Under the pieces are notes generated by a model, which was not told the origin of the DNA, did no database searches, and was given only the letters and a program-made list of their open reading frames with translations. The position numbers were made by a program, and so were the translations under genes. A stretch of DNA of 64,000 nucleotides from Paenibacillus woosongensis (GTDB lineage: Bacteria > Bacillota > Bacilli > Paenibacillales > Paenibacillaceae). Where the stretch lies: positions 124,001 through 188,000 of the forward strand of contig NZ_WNZW01000008.1 of the NCBI RefSeq assembly GCF_009725165.1, written 5' to 3'. Below, piece after piece: positions 43,930 through 53,184 of the stretch (position 1 is the stretch's first letter; every line of letters begins with the position of its first letter).

Positions 43930-44111
43930 GTCCGTACACCCTCTCTGTGTAGATATAATAAACACTCGTTTCACACCCTAAATCTACAACATAAGCGTCA
44001 TAATGTCAAATATATATTGCATTTAAACAGTTATAATTGTCATTCTGATTTCTCACCCCATAGAAAAACGCCCCCGGTCGCAGCCGCAGCCGCAAACGAG
44101 GACGTACCTGA

Positions 44112-45986
44112 TTAAAACGGGAAAAATATCGGCAGCATCGCCACCATCACTATACCGATAAAGATTTGCAGCGGGAGGCCAACCTTAATATAATGGCTGA
44201 ATTTATATCGTCCAGCTGACATGACAAGTGCGTTTGGCGGCGTCGAGAACGGAGACGCAAAGCACATGCTTGCCCCGATCGAAACCGCAAACAGAAACGG
44301 ATACGGGCTTACGCCAAGCTGAATCGCTGAGGTAAGGGCGATGGGCGCAAACAGTACCGCGCAAGCCGTATTGCTGATAAACATCGTGAGCAGGGATGTC
44401 GTGAAATATACCCCGGCCAGCAGCACAATCGGACCATAACCGCCAAGCGTACTCACCAGCCCCTCGGACAGCAGCGCAGCTGCTCCGGTCTTCTCAATGG
44501 CGATCGACATCGGGATCATTCCGCCGATTAAGACGATGCTCTCCCAGTTGATGCTTTTATACGCCTCCTCCATATTGCGGACGCAGCCGAAGACAACCAT
44601 CAGTACGGCGGCGATCATGACGGCCGCCACAGCAGGCACCAGCTCGGTAATGAGCAGGATCACCATGAGCAGCATAATGCCTGCAGCGATCGGGGCCTTG
44701 ATGTCCATTGTTACCTTGCGCGATTCTTCGATTGGCTGGCCGACAACAACGACGTTAGCCTGATCCGCAGCCAGCAGCGCGATATCCTTCCACGTGCCTT
44801 GGACGAGCAGGGCATCGCCGAATCTCATCCGCTCCTCCTTCAAATTATGCAGCAGATAGTGCTCCTTCCGCTGAATGCCGAGAATATTCACACGGTATTT
44901 CTCGCGGAATCCTGAATGCTTGACCAGCCTGCCGATCAGGCTGGAGTTCGGTGTTAACATCACTTCGGCAATGCCCACCTCACTCGTCGCATACTGTGCA
45001 TCCTGCTCGGGCTGCGGACCGCTTCTTTCCGGGACGTGACGATCAAGCAAGCTCAACCCGTAGTGCAAGGCAAATTGCTCCGCTCGCTCAAACGTACCGT
45101 TGACATACAGAATATCATCCTCGTGAATGACGGTATCCGGCCCGGCAATCTCTTGGTTAATCGTCTTGAAAAATTGGTTCTTCGCCGAGATTTTACGGCG
45201 GATTTCAATGATGTTGACCTCGAACCTGGCCGAAATATCAAGCTCCTGCAGCGTTTTTGATTGAATCGGCGAATCCTTACCTACCTGAACGCGAAATAAA
45301 TTTTGCGTTAACTGATACTGCCTGGCGAGCTCCTGTAGCGAGCGGCCATTCTTCTTCCGCTTGCCCTCCGCCCTCTGGTGGTCAGGCAGAAAGCGGCGCA
45401 GAAAGAGCAGGCCGACGATGCCCGCAGCCAAGCAGACGAGGCCAACCGGTGTAAAGCTGAAAAAGGACAGCCCTTTATACCCGGCCTGCTGGAGCGTCTC
45501 CTGGATCACCAGGTTCGGCGGCGTACCAATCAGTGTCAGCATCCCGCCAAGACTGCTGGCAAAGGCGAGCGGCATGAGCAGCTTGCCTGGATGGGTACCC
45601 GCACTTATTGCCAGGCTCACGACGATTGGCATCATCACGGCAACCGTGCCGGTATTGCTGACAAAGGCGCCGATAAACGAAGTTACAAGCATAACCATAA
45701 TCAGCAGCCGGGTCTCGCTCGTCCCCGCCAGGCGAAGCAGTATCCGGCTCGCCATCTTGGCCAGCCCAGTCTGAAGTATGCCTCCGCCCACGACGAACAA
45801 TCCGATCATCATGATTACGACCGAATTGGAGAAGCCGGATAGCGCCTCAGCTGGAGTAAGGATGCCCAGCAGCATCAAAATGATCAGCGATCCGATCGCT
45901 ACGAGATCAGACCGGATTTTTCCCGAAACAAACAGCACCGATGCCGTTATCAGAACGATAAGAGTGATGATCATTGGGCCATTCAC
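44112..45986 (-). CDS. SLC13 family permease with TrkA-C (RCK_C) domains
   Basis: 624 residues. Two halves of membrane spans (about 1-200 and 420-620) flank two cytoplasmic RCK_C/TrkA-C domains (about 210-400), a standard SLC13 arrangement. GTPPNLVIQE near 155 and FSTPPNALVMSAG near 590 resemble the SNT-type substrate loops of SLC13. GTG 45986 lies seven bases after AGGAGG. It is probably an organic acid or sulfate transporter. Confidence 0.88.
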   Translation of the reverse strand: MNGPMIITLIVLITASVLFVSGKIRSDLVAIGSLIILMLLGILTPAEALSGFSNSVVIMMIGLFVVGGGILQTGLAKMASRILLRLAGTSETRLLIMVMLVTSFIGAFVSNTGTVAVMMPIVVSLAISAGTHPGKLLMPLAFASSLGGMLTLIGTPPNLVIQETLQQAGYKGLSFFSFTPVGLVCLAAGIVGLLFLRRFLPDHQRAEGKRKKNGRSLQELARQYQLTQNLFRVQVGKDSPIQSKTLQELDISARFEVNIIEIRRKISAKNQFFKTINQEIAGPDTVIHEDDILYVNGTFERAEQFALHYGLSLLDRHVPERSGPQPEQDAQYATSEVGIAEVMLTPNSSLIGRLVKHSGFREKYRVNILGIQRKEHYLLHNLKEERMRFGDALLVQGTWKDIALLAADQANVVVVGQPIEESRKVTMDIKAPIAAGIMLLMVILLITELVPAVAAVMIAAVLMVVFGCVRNMEEAYKSINWESIVLIGGMIPMSIAIEKTGAAALLSEGLVSTLGGYGPIVLLAGVYFTTSLLTMFISNTACAVLFAPIALTSAIQLGVSPYPFLFAVSIGASMCFASPFSTPPNALVMSAGRYKFSHYIKVGLPLQIFIGIVMVAMLPIFFPF

Positions 45987-46141
45987 GGTTGTTCCTCCTA
46001 TGTAAAACCTGGATTTATTTCGTTATGTACGAACTTCAATAGCCATATCATAACATTGGGCCAAGCTGGGGAATAGGTGTTTCGACAAGAAACATACTTT
46101 ACCGGCTTTATGCCGGGGCCTATTATCACCCGGTGCGGCGC

Positions 46142-46180
46142 AAAAATCCCCTTCAGCCGCTCAGGCAAAGAAGGGGATTT
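46142..46180 (-). terminator. Terminator of the 46199-46477 gene
   Basis: AAATCCCCTTC (46144-46154) pairs with GAAGGGGATTT (46170-46180); on the minus strand TTTTT follows. Confidence 0.88.
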
Positions 46181-46198
46181 GAATAGTCTCAAAAGGCT

Positions 46199-46477
46199 CT
46201 AATCCACGTAGCCGGCAAGACCCTTGTCCATCAAGTAATCCATCTCCAGCTCCAGGATTGTCTCCACGGTCAGCTCGTCCAGCTTCACGTCCGGCCGGCT
46301 CAGCACGTAATCCACCAGCTCATCGCCATCGATATCGACATCGCCTTTGGCGCCCTTATGGGCATTGTTGATGAACGCTTCCTCATGCTTCAGCACAGCC
46401 CGGATCGCCTCCGGTTTCGCTCCGGTGCGCTCGGCAATGTACTGAACGAGTTCTTGCTCATTAATTTGTTCGCTCAT
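46199..46477 (-). CDS. Small acidic protein of unknown function
   Basis: 92 residues, rich in Asp and Glu, predicted all-helical with no signal peptide. It starts MSEQINEQELVQYIAERTGA and has VDIDGDELVDYVLSRPDVKLDELT in the second half. ATG 46477 lies after GAGGAG. I recall similar uncharacterised Paenibacillus proteins but no function. It has its own terminator. Confidence 0.65.
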   Translation of the reverse strand: MSEQINEQELVQYIAERTGAKPEAIRAVLKHEEAFINNAHKGAKGDVDIDGDELVDYVLSRPDVKLDELTVETILELEMDYLMDKGLAGYVD

Positions 46478-46558
46478 GAATGGTCAGCTCCTCTTTCACG
46501 ATAAGTTATGCGCATCAGCTGAAGTTCTCATACAACTTCTAGCTTGCCCTGATGTCTG

Positions 46559-48178
46559 TCATTGTACCATAGGATTGTGCGCAATAACCCGCCAATTATG
46601 GTCGCAGCTGGCCTGAATGATCCGGTGCTTCCGAATGTATTCCGCGACCAGCTCAGCCATGTCGGCCGCGATTTCCCGCACGACGGGCTTTCCTTTGAAC
46701 ATTTCATAATCTCCCCCGCCGCCGGCCCGGTAGCTGTTCATGACCACATCCATTTCCGTCTCATCCTCAATTTCGTTGCCGGCAAGATCCGTCAGTTTCA
46801 TAACCCGCTGCCCGAGCGGCTTAGCTGGGTCCAGCTCATACCGGATGCCTTCCCACATATCGTAATTGTAATGCTGGGCTTTCGGCTCCAAGTAGGCTGA
46901 ACTGACCGTAGGCCTGCCATCCGGGCCGGCCACGAAATAAGCAGCCGTCTGCTCCAATGCATCCCGAATATCCTTCCCCTTCAGCCGGAGCACCGTCAAC
47001 GTATTGGGGTACATGAAATTGCCCAGCACATCGCGCATGGTTACGGTTGTGCCAAAGCCGCGGGACTCCTCACTCAGCAAGGCGGCGCACGATACCGCGG
47101 CCCCAGCGGCCTCCATCTGCACTTTATTTACGAACTCAATGAAAGGATGATCCGCCGTCCTGCAGATTAACGGACTGTGGATGCGCATATCTCCCGCCAC
47201 CTGCCCGATTGGCTGATCCAGCCAGCTCTGTGTTGCGGCCTCCAGACTGGAGAACATCTCCAGAATCGTCCTGTCTGCATTTACCGAATCATCGACCAGG
47301 AGCAGCTCTGCCGTTTTACGGCGAATGATCCATCCTTCCTCCTGCTTCTCCAGACAAACTACGACCTTGCCCAAAGCCTGTCCCAAGCTGCCGGGCTGGA
47401 CTACGGTAACATCACCAAGCTGCGTCGCCAGGAAACGATGCTGATGTCCGGTAATCAGCACATCTATGCCTTCTACTTCCCGGCAAAGCGCGTAGCCCTG
47501 ATTTTCCCCGGTCAGCTTCTCGCTTGCTTCTCCGCTGGCCAGATCCCGCTCGAAGCCGCCGTGATAACAGACGACGAGCAGATCGGGGCGCTCCCTCTTC
47601 CGGATCAAAGATACCCATGCCTTCGCCGTCTCAATCGCGTCACGAAACTCGAGGCCTTCAAGATACAGCGGATTCTCCCAATTGGGAATATACTGCGTCG
47701 TCAGGCCAAGAATCGCCACTTTGACAGGATCATCTAGCGGGCCTCTCTGTTTGATGATATAAGGTACGCCGAAGGCAGGCTCCCCCGTCTTGGCATCGAT
47801 AATGTTTGCCGACAACCAGGGGAACTCCGACATTTCCATAACGCGGCGCAGCACATCCTGCCCGTAATTGAACTCATGGTTCCCCGGGACAGCCGCGTCA
47901 TAGGACAGACGGTTCAGTACAGCCGCCGCTGGATGGGTTGCCCCCGTTCCCTTCTTTACATCATACGAGGCCATCGGCGACCCTTGTATCAAATCGCCGT
48001 TATCCAGCAAGAGCAGGTCGGGAGCTTGCCGCCGTTCCTCCTGGATTAGCGAGGCTATTTTGGCCAGACCCAGGTTCTTATCCTCTGCCGTTCTATAATC
48101 TGTAGGGTAAATATGCCCGTGAATATCGCTTGTCACAAGAATTTCAATTTCGCAGGCTGCCGTTTTATTCATCGCCAT
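46559..48178 (-). CDS. 5'-nucleotidase/UDP-sugar hydrolase-type metallophosphoesterase
   Basis: 539 residues, without a signal peptide (cytoplasmic, like B. subtilis YunD). The metallophosphoesterase motifs are SDIHGHIYP (about 18-26), DNGDLIQG, GNHEFNYG and LITGHQHRF. The C-terminal 5'-nucleotidase domain begins near 330 and contains NSYRAGGGGDYEMFKG at its end. ATG 48178 follows GAAGGG; an in-frame ATG at 48208 is less likely. It is divergent from the phosphonate importer, perhaps because both are linked to phosphate supply. Confidence 0.88.
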   Translation of the reverse strand: MAMNKTAACEIEILVTSDIHGHIYPTDYRTAEDKNLGLAKIASLIQEERRQAPDLLLLDNGDLIQGSPMASYDVKKGTGATHPAAAVLNRLSYDAAVPGNHEFNYGQDVLRRVMEMSEFPWLSANIIDAKTGEPAFGVPYIIKQRGPLDDPVKVAILGLTTQYIPNWENPLYLEGLEFRDAIETAKAWVSLIRKRERPDLLVVCYHGGFERDLASGEASEKLTGENQGYALCREVEGIDVLITGHQHRFLATQLGDVTVVQPGSLGQALGKVVVCLEKQEEGWIIRRKTAELLLVDDSVNADRTILEMFSSLEAATQSWLDQPIGQVAGDMRIHSPLICRTADHPFIEFVNKVQMEAAGAAVSCAALLSEESRGFGTTVTMRDVLGNFMYPNTLTVLRLKGKDIRDALEQTAAYFVAGPDGRPTVSSAYLEPKAQHYNYDMWEGIRYELDPAKPLGQRVMKLTDLAGNEIEDETEMDVVMNSYRAGGGGDYEMFKGKPVVREIAADMAELVAEYIRKHRIIQASCDHNWRVIAHNPMVQ

Positions 48179-48280
48179 CTTCAAGTCCCTTCTATAGCTA
48201 ATTTCCAACGCGTTTCCTATTTAGTCTATCAGGCCAAATCATGATTTATATTAAATAGGCAGTCCCGAAAATCACATTTT

Positions 48281-48319
48281 TTTACATAATACTATAATTC
48301 TGCTGACAAGCCGTTAATA
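48281..48319 (+). promoter_or_regulatory. Possible Pho box upstream of phnD
   Basis: TTTACA (48281), CTATAA (48292), CTGACA (48303) and TTAATA (48314) are four imperfect PhoP hexamers (TT-N-ACA type) with 11-bp period, the layout known for Bacillus PhoP. Matches vary from 6/6 to 4/6, so this is tentative. Confidence 0.4.
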
Positions 48320-48379
48320 AACCTCTCTTATAGTTAATGGTGCAATCCAAAAAATAGATTTATGTGGAGGTCATACCGT

Positions 48380-49366
48380 TTGAAGAAGATCACCCGATTT
48401 ATACTGCCTTTATTTATGTCCGTCGCCTTCCTTAGCGGCTGCGGCAGCAATGCTGCTGTCAGCAATACCGGAACAGATACTGCGGCGAACGCATCCGCCG
48501 ATCAGCAGAACCAAGCGGCAAACGCGCCGAAAGTCGAAGGTTATGTGCCGGAGACGCTCACCGTGCAATTCGTTCCATCCCAGAATGCTGATACCCTTGA
48601 AGCAAAAGCAAAACCGCTGGAAAAGCTGCTGAGCGACCGCCTTGGCATTCCTGTCAAAGTCAGCGTATCGACCGATTACAATACCATTATTGAAGCGATG
48701 GCTTCCAAGAAAGTTGATGTCGGCTTCCTTCCGCCAACCGCTTATGTTCTGGCTAAAGAGAAAGGCGCTGCCGATGTCATTCTGCAAGCCCAGCGTTATG
48801 GGGTACAGGATGATACGGGCGCTCCGACCGAAGAGCTCGTCGATTTCTATAAAGCTATGATTATCGTCAAGAAAGACTCCCCGATCCAGTCCGTAAGCGA
48901 TTTGAAAGGCAAGCGCATCGCCTATCAGAACGTCACATCCTCCGCAGGCTTCGTATGGCCTGCCGGCAAGCTGATGGAATCGGGGCTCGATCCGCTTAAA
49001 GACGTGCAAGCCATTACGGTTAAAGGACATGACCAGGGCGTGCTCGCCGTATTGAACGGAGATGTTGATGCCGCAGCGATTTTTCAGGATGCCAGAAACG
49101 TCGTAAAGAGCGACTATCCGACGGTATTTGAGGATACACGGGTGCTGGCGTTCACCGAGCCGATTCCGAACGACACGGTTTCCATTCGCACGGACATGAA
49201 CGCAGAGTGGAGCGAGAAAATCGCCAACGCCTTCATCGATATCGGCAAGGATGAAGCAGGACGCGCGATCATTCAGGAAATATACTCGCATGAGGGTTAT
49301 GTGAAATCGGAAGACAGCACCTTCGATATCGTGCGTGAATACGGGGAGAAAGTGAAGACAGAGTAA
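48380..49366 (+). CDS. phnD: Phosphonate/phosphite/phosphate ABC transporter substrate-binding lipoprotein
   Basis: 328 residues from a TTG at 48380 (MKKITRFILPLFMSVAFLSGC), with lipobox LSGC (Cys21). The remainder has the PhnD fold: SDYNTIIEAMASKKVDVGFLPPTAYVLA in the middle and PSAG-like binding loops (NVTSSAGFVWPAG). The TTG is preferred because GGAGGT lies seven bases before it; an upstream ATG (48362) has none. First gene of a phnDCEE operon. Ligand type (phosphonate, phosphite, phosphate) cannot be told. Confidence 0.9.
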   Translation: MKKITRFILPLFMSVAFLSGCGSNAAVSNTGTDTAANASADQQNQAANAPKVEGYVPETLTVQFVPSQNADTLEAKAKPLEKLLSDRLGIPVKVSVSTDYNTIIEAMASKKVDVGFLPPTAYVLAKEKGAADVILQAQRYGVQDDTGAPTEELVDFYKAMIIVKKDSPIQSVSDLKGKRIAYQNVTSSAGFVWPAGKLMESGLDPLKDVQAITVKGHDQGVLAVLNGDVDAAAIFQDARNVVKSDYPTVFEDTRVLAFTEPIPNDTVSIRTDMNAEWSEKIANAFIDIGKDEAGRAIIQEIYSHEGYVKSEDSTFDIVREYGEKVKTE

Positions 49367-49413
49367 GCTGACTATTTGGAATGGGGAACCTCTGAACACC
49401 GTACGCAAAATGA

Positions 49414-49447
49414 GCAAGCCAGTTGGAGTGCTGCCGCACTGTGACTG
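49414..49447 (+). other. Intercistronic hairpin between phnD and phnC
   Basis: AGCCAGT pairs with ACTGGCT, with AGTGC/GCACT nested in the loop. There is no T-run, so it likely protects the phnD mRNA or sets its ratio to the rest of the operon. Confidence 0.6.
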
Positions 49448-49526
49448 GCTGTGCCTGTTCTTAGAGATGCTTAGAGCTGTTAAGCGGAATTGTTCGATAA
49501 AACTATTATAAGGAATGATCATTTAC

Positions 49527-50300
49527 GTGATAGAGCTTACAAATGTATCCAAGACTTATCCCAACGGAACAAAGGGTCTAAACCAGATTAGCCTGTCTAT
49601 TTCCCAAGGCGAGTTTGTCGTCATCGTCGGACTGTCGGGGGCAGGCAAATCAACGCTGCTGCGTGCAATGAACCGGCTGCATGACATTACCGAGGGGGAC
49701 ATCCGCATCGGCGGCAAGTCGATTACGAACGCATCGGGGCAGCAGCTTCGCAGCATTCGCCGCGATATCGGGATGATTTTTCAAAGCTTCAATCTGGTTA
49801 AACGCTCTACTGTGCTGCGCAACGTGATGGCCGGACGGGTCGGCTACCACTCTACGCTGCGCACCGTCCTGGGGTTATTCCCGAAGGAGGACACCGATAT
49901 CGCCTTTGAGGCGCTTAGCCGCGTCAACATCGCCGAAAAAGCCTACGTTCGGGCCGACCAGCTGTCCGGCGGACAGCAGCAGAGGGTTGCTATTGCCCGC
50001 GTGCTCGCCCAGGAAGCCAAAATTATCCTCGCTGATGAGCCGGTCGCCTCTCTTGATCCATTGACGACGAAGCAGGTCATGGACGATTTAAAAAGAATCA
50101 ACCAGGAGCTCGGCATTACGACGATCGTCAATCTGCATTTCATCGATTTGGCCAGAGCGTACGCCACTCGGATCATCGGGCTCAGAGCGGGAGAGGTCGT
50201 CTTTGACGGCCCTGTGTCCGAGGCAACGGACGAGGTCTTCGCTTCCATTTATGGACGGCCGATTCAACAGGATGAATTGCTGGAGGAGCGGGTCGTATGA
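49527..50300 (+). CDS. phnC: Phosphonate ABC transporter ATP-binding protein
   Basis: 257 residues from a GTG at 49527. Walker [10 protein letters not shown] is near 35, LSGGQQQR near 149 and Walker [14 protein letters not shown] near 170, with the switch His in VNLHFID. GTG lies after AAGGA at a fair distance; an ATG 49515 directly adjoins that site and is less likely. Its end overlaps phnE by 4 bp (ATGA). Confidence 0.9.
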   Translation: MIELTNVSKTYPNGTKGLNQISLSISQGEFVVIVGLSGAGKSTLLRAMNRLHDITEGDIRIGGKSITNASGQQLRSIRRDIGMIFQSFNLVKRSTVLRNVMAGRVGYHSTLRTVLGLFPKEDTDIAFEALSRVNIAEKAYVRADQLSGGQQQRVAIARVLAQEAKIILADEPVASLDPLTTKQVMDDLKRINQELGITTIVNLHFIDLARAYATRIIGLRAGEVVFDGPVSEATDEVFASIYGRPIQQDELLEERVV

Positions 50301-51097
50301 ACGCCAAGCCAAGCCTCCCTATCCATGCCCGCCCGAAGGCCCCTAGCCGGTTAAAGCATGTGCTGACGGCAGCTATTATCCTGCTTCTTCTCTGGGGAAG
50401 CGCAGTGCAAACGGAATCGACGCTCAGCGAGCTTGTAGCTGGCCTGCCCAATATGCTTGATCTGCTGCGGGAAATGTTTCCGCCGAAATGGAGCTATTTC
50501 AGCCATATTATCGATGCAATGCTTGAGACAATTCGCATGGCCCTCGTAGGAACGACGCTCGGAGCCATCGGCGCTATTCCCGTCGCCCTGCTGTGCGCCA
50601 GCAATTTGGTCAAATCCCGCTGGGTTTATTATCCGGTGCGTTTCCTCCTTAATCTCGTACGTACGATCCCGGATTTGCTGCTGGCCGCCCTGTTCGTCGC
50701 CATATTCGGGCTCGGTCCGCTGCCGGGCATATTTGCCCTGGCGGTATTCTCAATGGGACTCATCGCCAAGCTGACCTATGAAGCGCTGGAGACGATCGAT
50801 AACGGCCCGCTGGAGGCGATGACCTCTGTCGGCGCGAACGCCCCGCAGCGAATCGCTTACGGCGTCATTCCGCAAATTCAGGCGCACTTCGCTTCTTACG
50901 TGCTTTATACCTTCGAAATTAATGTGCGGGCGGCGGCCATTCTCGGTCTTGTCGGCGCCGGGGGCATCGGGCACTATTACGAGGTGACTTTAGGTTTTCT
51001 GGAATATGACAAGACCAGTGCCATCATTATTTTTACATTAGCTATCGTGCTTGTGATCGACTATGTGAGCATGAAGCTGCGGGAGAAGCTGCTATGA
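50297..51097 (+). CDS. phnE: Phosphonate ABC transporter permease 1
   Basis: 266 residues with six spans. The EAA-type loop is in [18 protein letters not shown] (near 165-182), as in PhnE. Start overlaps phnC by 4 bp. Two phnE genes follow one another, which is common in Bacillota; together they form a heterodimer. Confidence 0.9.
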   Translation: MNAKPSLPIHARPKAPSRLKHVLTAAIILLLLWGSAVQTESTLSELVAGLPNMLDLLREMFPPKWSYFSHIIDAMLETIRMALVGTTLGAIGAIPVALLCASNLVKSRWVYYPVRFLLNLVRTIPDLLLAALFVAIFGLGPLPGIFALAVFSMGLIAKLTYEALETIDNGPLEAMTSVGANAPQRIAYGVIPQIQAHFASYVLYTFEINVRAAAILGLVGAGGIGHYYEVTLGFLEYDKTSAIIIFTLAIVLVIDYVSMKLREKLL

Positions 51098-51897
51098 CAA
51101 AACCAGGAAACGAAATCAGGCGCAAGCCGAGGAAACGAGCCTATCGGTGGCTCATATACGCCGCGCTCGCCATTATTTATATATGGGCATTCGCCGGCAT
51201 CCCTTACACCGGCATCAAAGAAACAGCCGGGCAAATTACGAAGGCAATCATAGCCGGGATCTTCTCGCCGGATTGGGATTACGTATATTTGCCCGACGGC
51301 GAAGATTTGCTGCGAGGGCTGCTGGATACGCTGGCCATTTCCATGCTTGGCACCTTTATATCGACGGTCATTTGCATTCCTTTTGCCTTCTGGGCAGCCA
51401 CCAATATGAGCTCATCCCGATGGGTATCCGGCTCCGGAAAAATGATTCTGAGCTTCATCCGTACTTTTCCAGAGATTATTATGGCCATCCTGTTCATTAA
51501 GGCCGTCGGACCGGGCTCTTTCGCCGGGGTACTGGCGCTTGGACTGCATTCCGTAGGCATGCTGGGCAAGCTGTTTGCCGACGAGGTCGAAAGTTTGGAC
51601 AAAGGCCCCGTCGAAGCCTTGATTGCCTCGGGAGCGAGCCGCCTGCAAATCATGTGGTTCGCCGTGATCCCTCAGGTACTGCCAGGTTTTCTGTCCTATA
51701 CCTTATACCGATTTGAAATTAACGTCCGTTCCGCAACCATTCTCGGGATCATTGGGGCGGGTGGAATCGGAACGCCGCTCATTTTTGCCCTGAGCTCGCG
51801 AAACTGGGAGAGGGTCGGCATTATTCTGCTTGGCATCGTCGTCATGATTACAATCATCGACATGATCTCTGGTTCGATCCGTAAAAAGCTGGTATAA
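51094..51897 (+). CDS. phnE: Phosphonate ABC transporter permease 2
   Basis: 267 residues with six spans; EVESLDKGPVEALIASGASR is the ATPase-contact loop near 165-185, and GAGGIGTPL the last-span motif. It overlaps the first phnE by 4 bp (ATGA). No phosphonate-degrading gene follows, so this region only imports. Confidence 0.9.
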   Translation: MTKPGNEIRRKPRKRAYRWLIYAALAIIYIWAFAGIPYTGIKETAGQITKAIIAGIFSPDWDYVYLPDGEDLLRGLLDTLAISMLGTFISTVICIPFAFWAATNMSSSRWVSGSGKMILSFIRTFPEIIMAILFIKAVGPGSFAGVLALGLHSVGMLGKLFADEVESLDKGPVEALIASGASRLQIMWFAVIPQVLPGFLSYTLYRFEINVRSATILGIIGAGGIGTPLIFALSSRNWERVGIILLGIVVMITIIDMISGSIRKKLV

Positions 51898-51980
51898 TTC
51901 GTCACCTTGTGCAACATTTCCATAAACACTCCCGTCTTGGTTTGTAGAGTTACTTACAATACAAGTCGAGAGGAATGACA

Positions 51981-53063
51981 ATGATGAATACTACTTTGAG
52001 AACTTCGCTGGCCATGCTGGCATTGTCCACGGCGATCGTAGCTTCTGGCGCTGCGGCGGCAGAGCCGGCAGCGAGCCAGCCATCGGCCTCAGCAAATATC
52101 GCGCCGATCGTTTCCTCGCCGCAGGCATCAGCTATCGCAATTGAAGTCGACGGAACGCTTCTGCCTGGGGCGGCCTACCAAGCGCATGGCGGGGAAGCCA
52201 CAATGCTGCCGCTCCGTGCTGTTGCGGAGCAGCTGGGTTATACCGTGAAATGGAGTCAAGCGGATCGTTCCGCCATTATAAGCAAGGACGATATGAGCGC
52301 AGCCGTTACGGCTGGAGCGAAGGAATATGGGGTTAACGGGAGCAGCGCCTCTCTTCCCGCCGCTCCTGAGTTAACGGAGGGACAACTGCATGTGCCGTCC
52401 GCCTTTGTCGAGAATGCACTGCATGCCACCGTAGCCATCAGCGCCGGTTCTGTCTCTATTACAACTCAGGCGCAGCAGCCAGAGCAGCCGGTGCATCAGC
52501 AAACCGCCCAAACCACCGGCGTTATCACCGCCATTCAGGATGACGAGAAATACGCCTCGGTTCATATCCAGGGAGTCTGGCCTGACGGGCTTGTTCTGAA
52601 AGTCAGCGAGGACACCGTATATCAACGTGCTGACGAAACGAAGCTGGAGTGGTCGGATCTGCGGCTTGGAATGACCGTGAAGGCGGAACATTCGCTAGCC
52701 ATGACCCTCAGCCTGCCGCCTCAGACAGGAGCCTACACCCTCACCGTACTAGACGCCGAATTGCCCGGCGAGCTGCTCGGAACCGCAGGGACGGTCGAGG
52801 AAATCCGCACGGATGAGCAAGGTCATGCCAGTTATCTGGTCAAGGGCCAAGGGTTGACCAACCTGTCCCAGAATGACATCGTTCTTCGGCTCAGCGACGA
52901 TACGGCTATCGTGGATAAAGAGGGCAAGCCTGTAGAGCCGGGCTCCATCGAGCAAGGAACTAAGGTCATCGGGTTTTATCAGCCCGTCATGACGAAAAGC
53001 CTGCCCGCGATCAGCCAAGCGGTTAAAATTGTAGTAGAAACCGAGCTGCCCCAGCAACCATAA
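51981..53063 (+). CDS. Exported stalk-domain (copper amine oxidase N-terminal-like) protein
   Basis: 360 residues from ATG 51981 (behind AGAGGA). The signal peptide MMNTTLRTSLAMLALSTAIVASG leads to a copper-amine-oxidase N-like or stalk domain (about 55-145) with TMLPLRAVAEQLGYTVKW. Two beta-rich segments follow (about 165-355). The catalytic amine oxidase domain is absent. Role unknown; stalk domains often carry wall-associated proteins in Paenibacillus. Confidence 0.8.
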   Translation: MMNTTLRTSLAMLALSTAIVASGAAAAEPAASQPSASANIAPIVSSPQASAIAIEVDGTLLPGAAYQAHGGEATMLPLRAVAEQLGYTVKWSQADRSAIISKDDMSAAVTAGAKEYGVNGSSASLPAAPELTEGQLHVPSAFVENALHATVAISAGSVSITTQAQQPEQPVHQQTAQTTGVITAIQDDEKYASVHIQGVWPDGLVLKVSEDTVYQRADETKLEWSDLRLGMTVKAEHSLAMTLSLPPQTGAYTLTVLDAELPGELLGTAGTVEEIRTDEQGHASYLVKGQGLTNLSQNDIVLRLSDDTAIVDKEGKPVEPGSIEQGTKVIGFYQPVMTKSLPAISQAVKIVVETELPQQP

Positions 53064-53072
53064 TGAATAACA

Positions 53073-53112
53073 GACGCCCCGCAGTTGGAATCACTCTCCA
53101 CTGCGGGGCGTC
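53073..53112 (+). terminator. Terminator after the stalk-domain gene
   Basis: GACGCCCCGCAG (53073-53084) pairs with CTGCGGGGCGTC (53101-53112). A short T-containing tail follows on the plus strand only. Confidence 0.7.
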
Positions 53113-53184
53113 TTGCCGTATCTCTATCAATTCTCCGCAAGCATCTGCGGCTTTTGTCGCGGTTGGCCCGCAAGCTGCCTCTGC

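Noticed and set aside
48410..49522. Long open frame (370 codons) antisense to phnD
   Set aside because: PhnD on the plus strand has a lipobox and clear family motifs; the antisense product has none.
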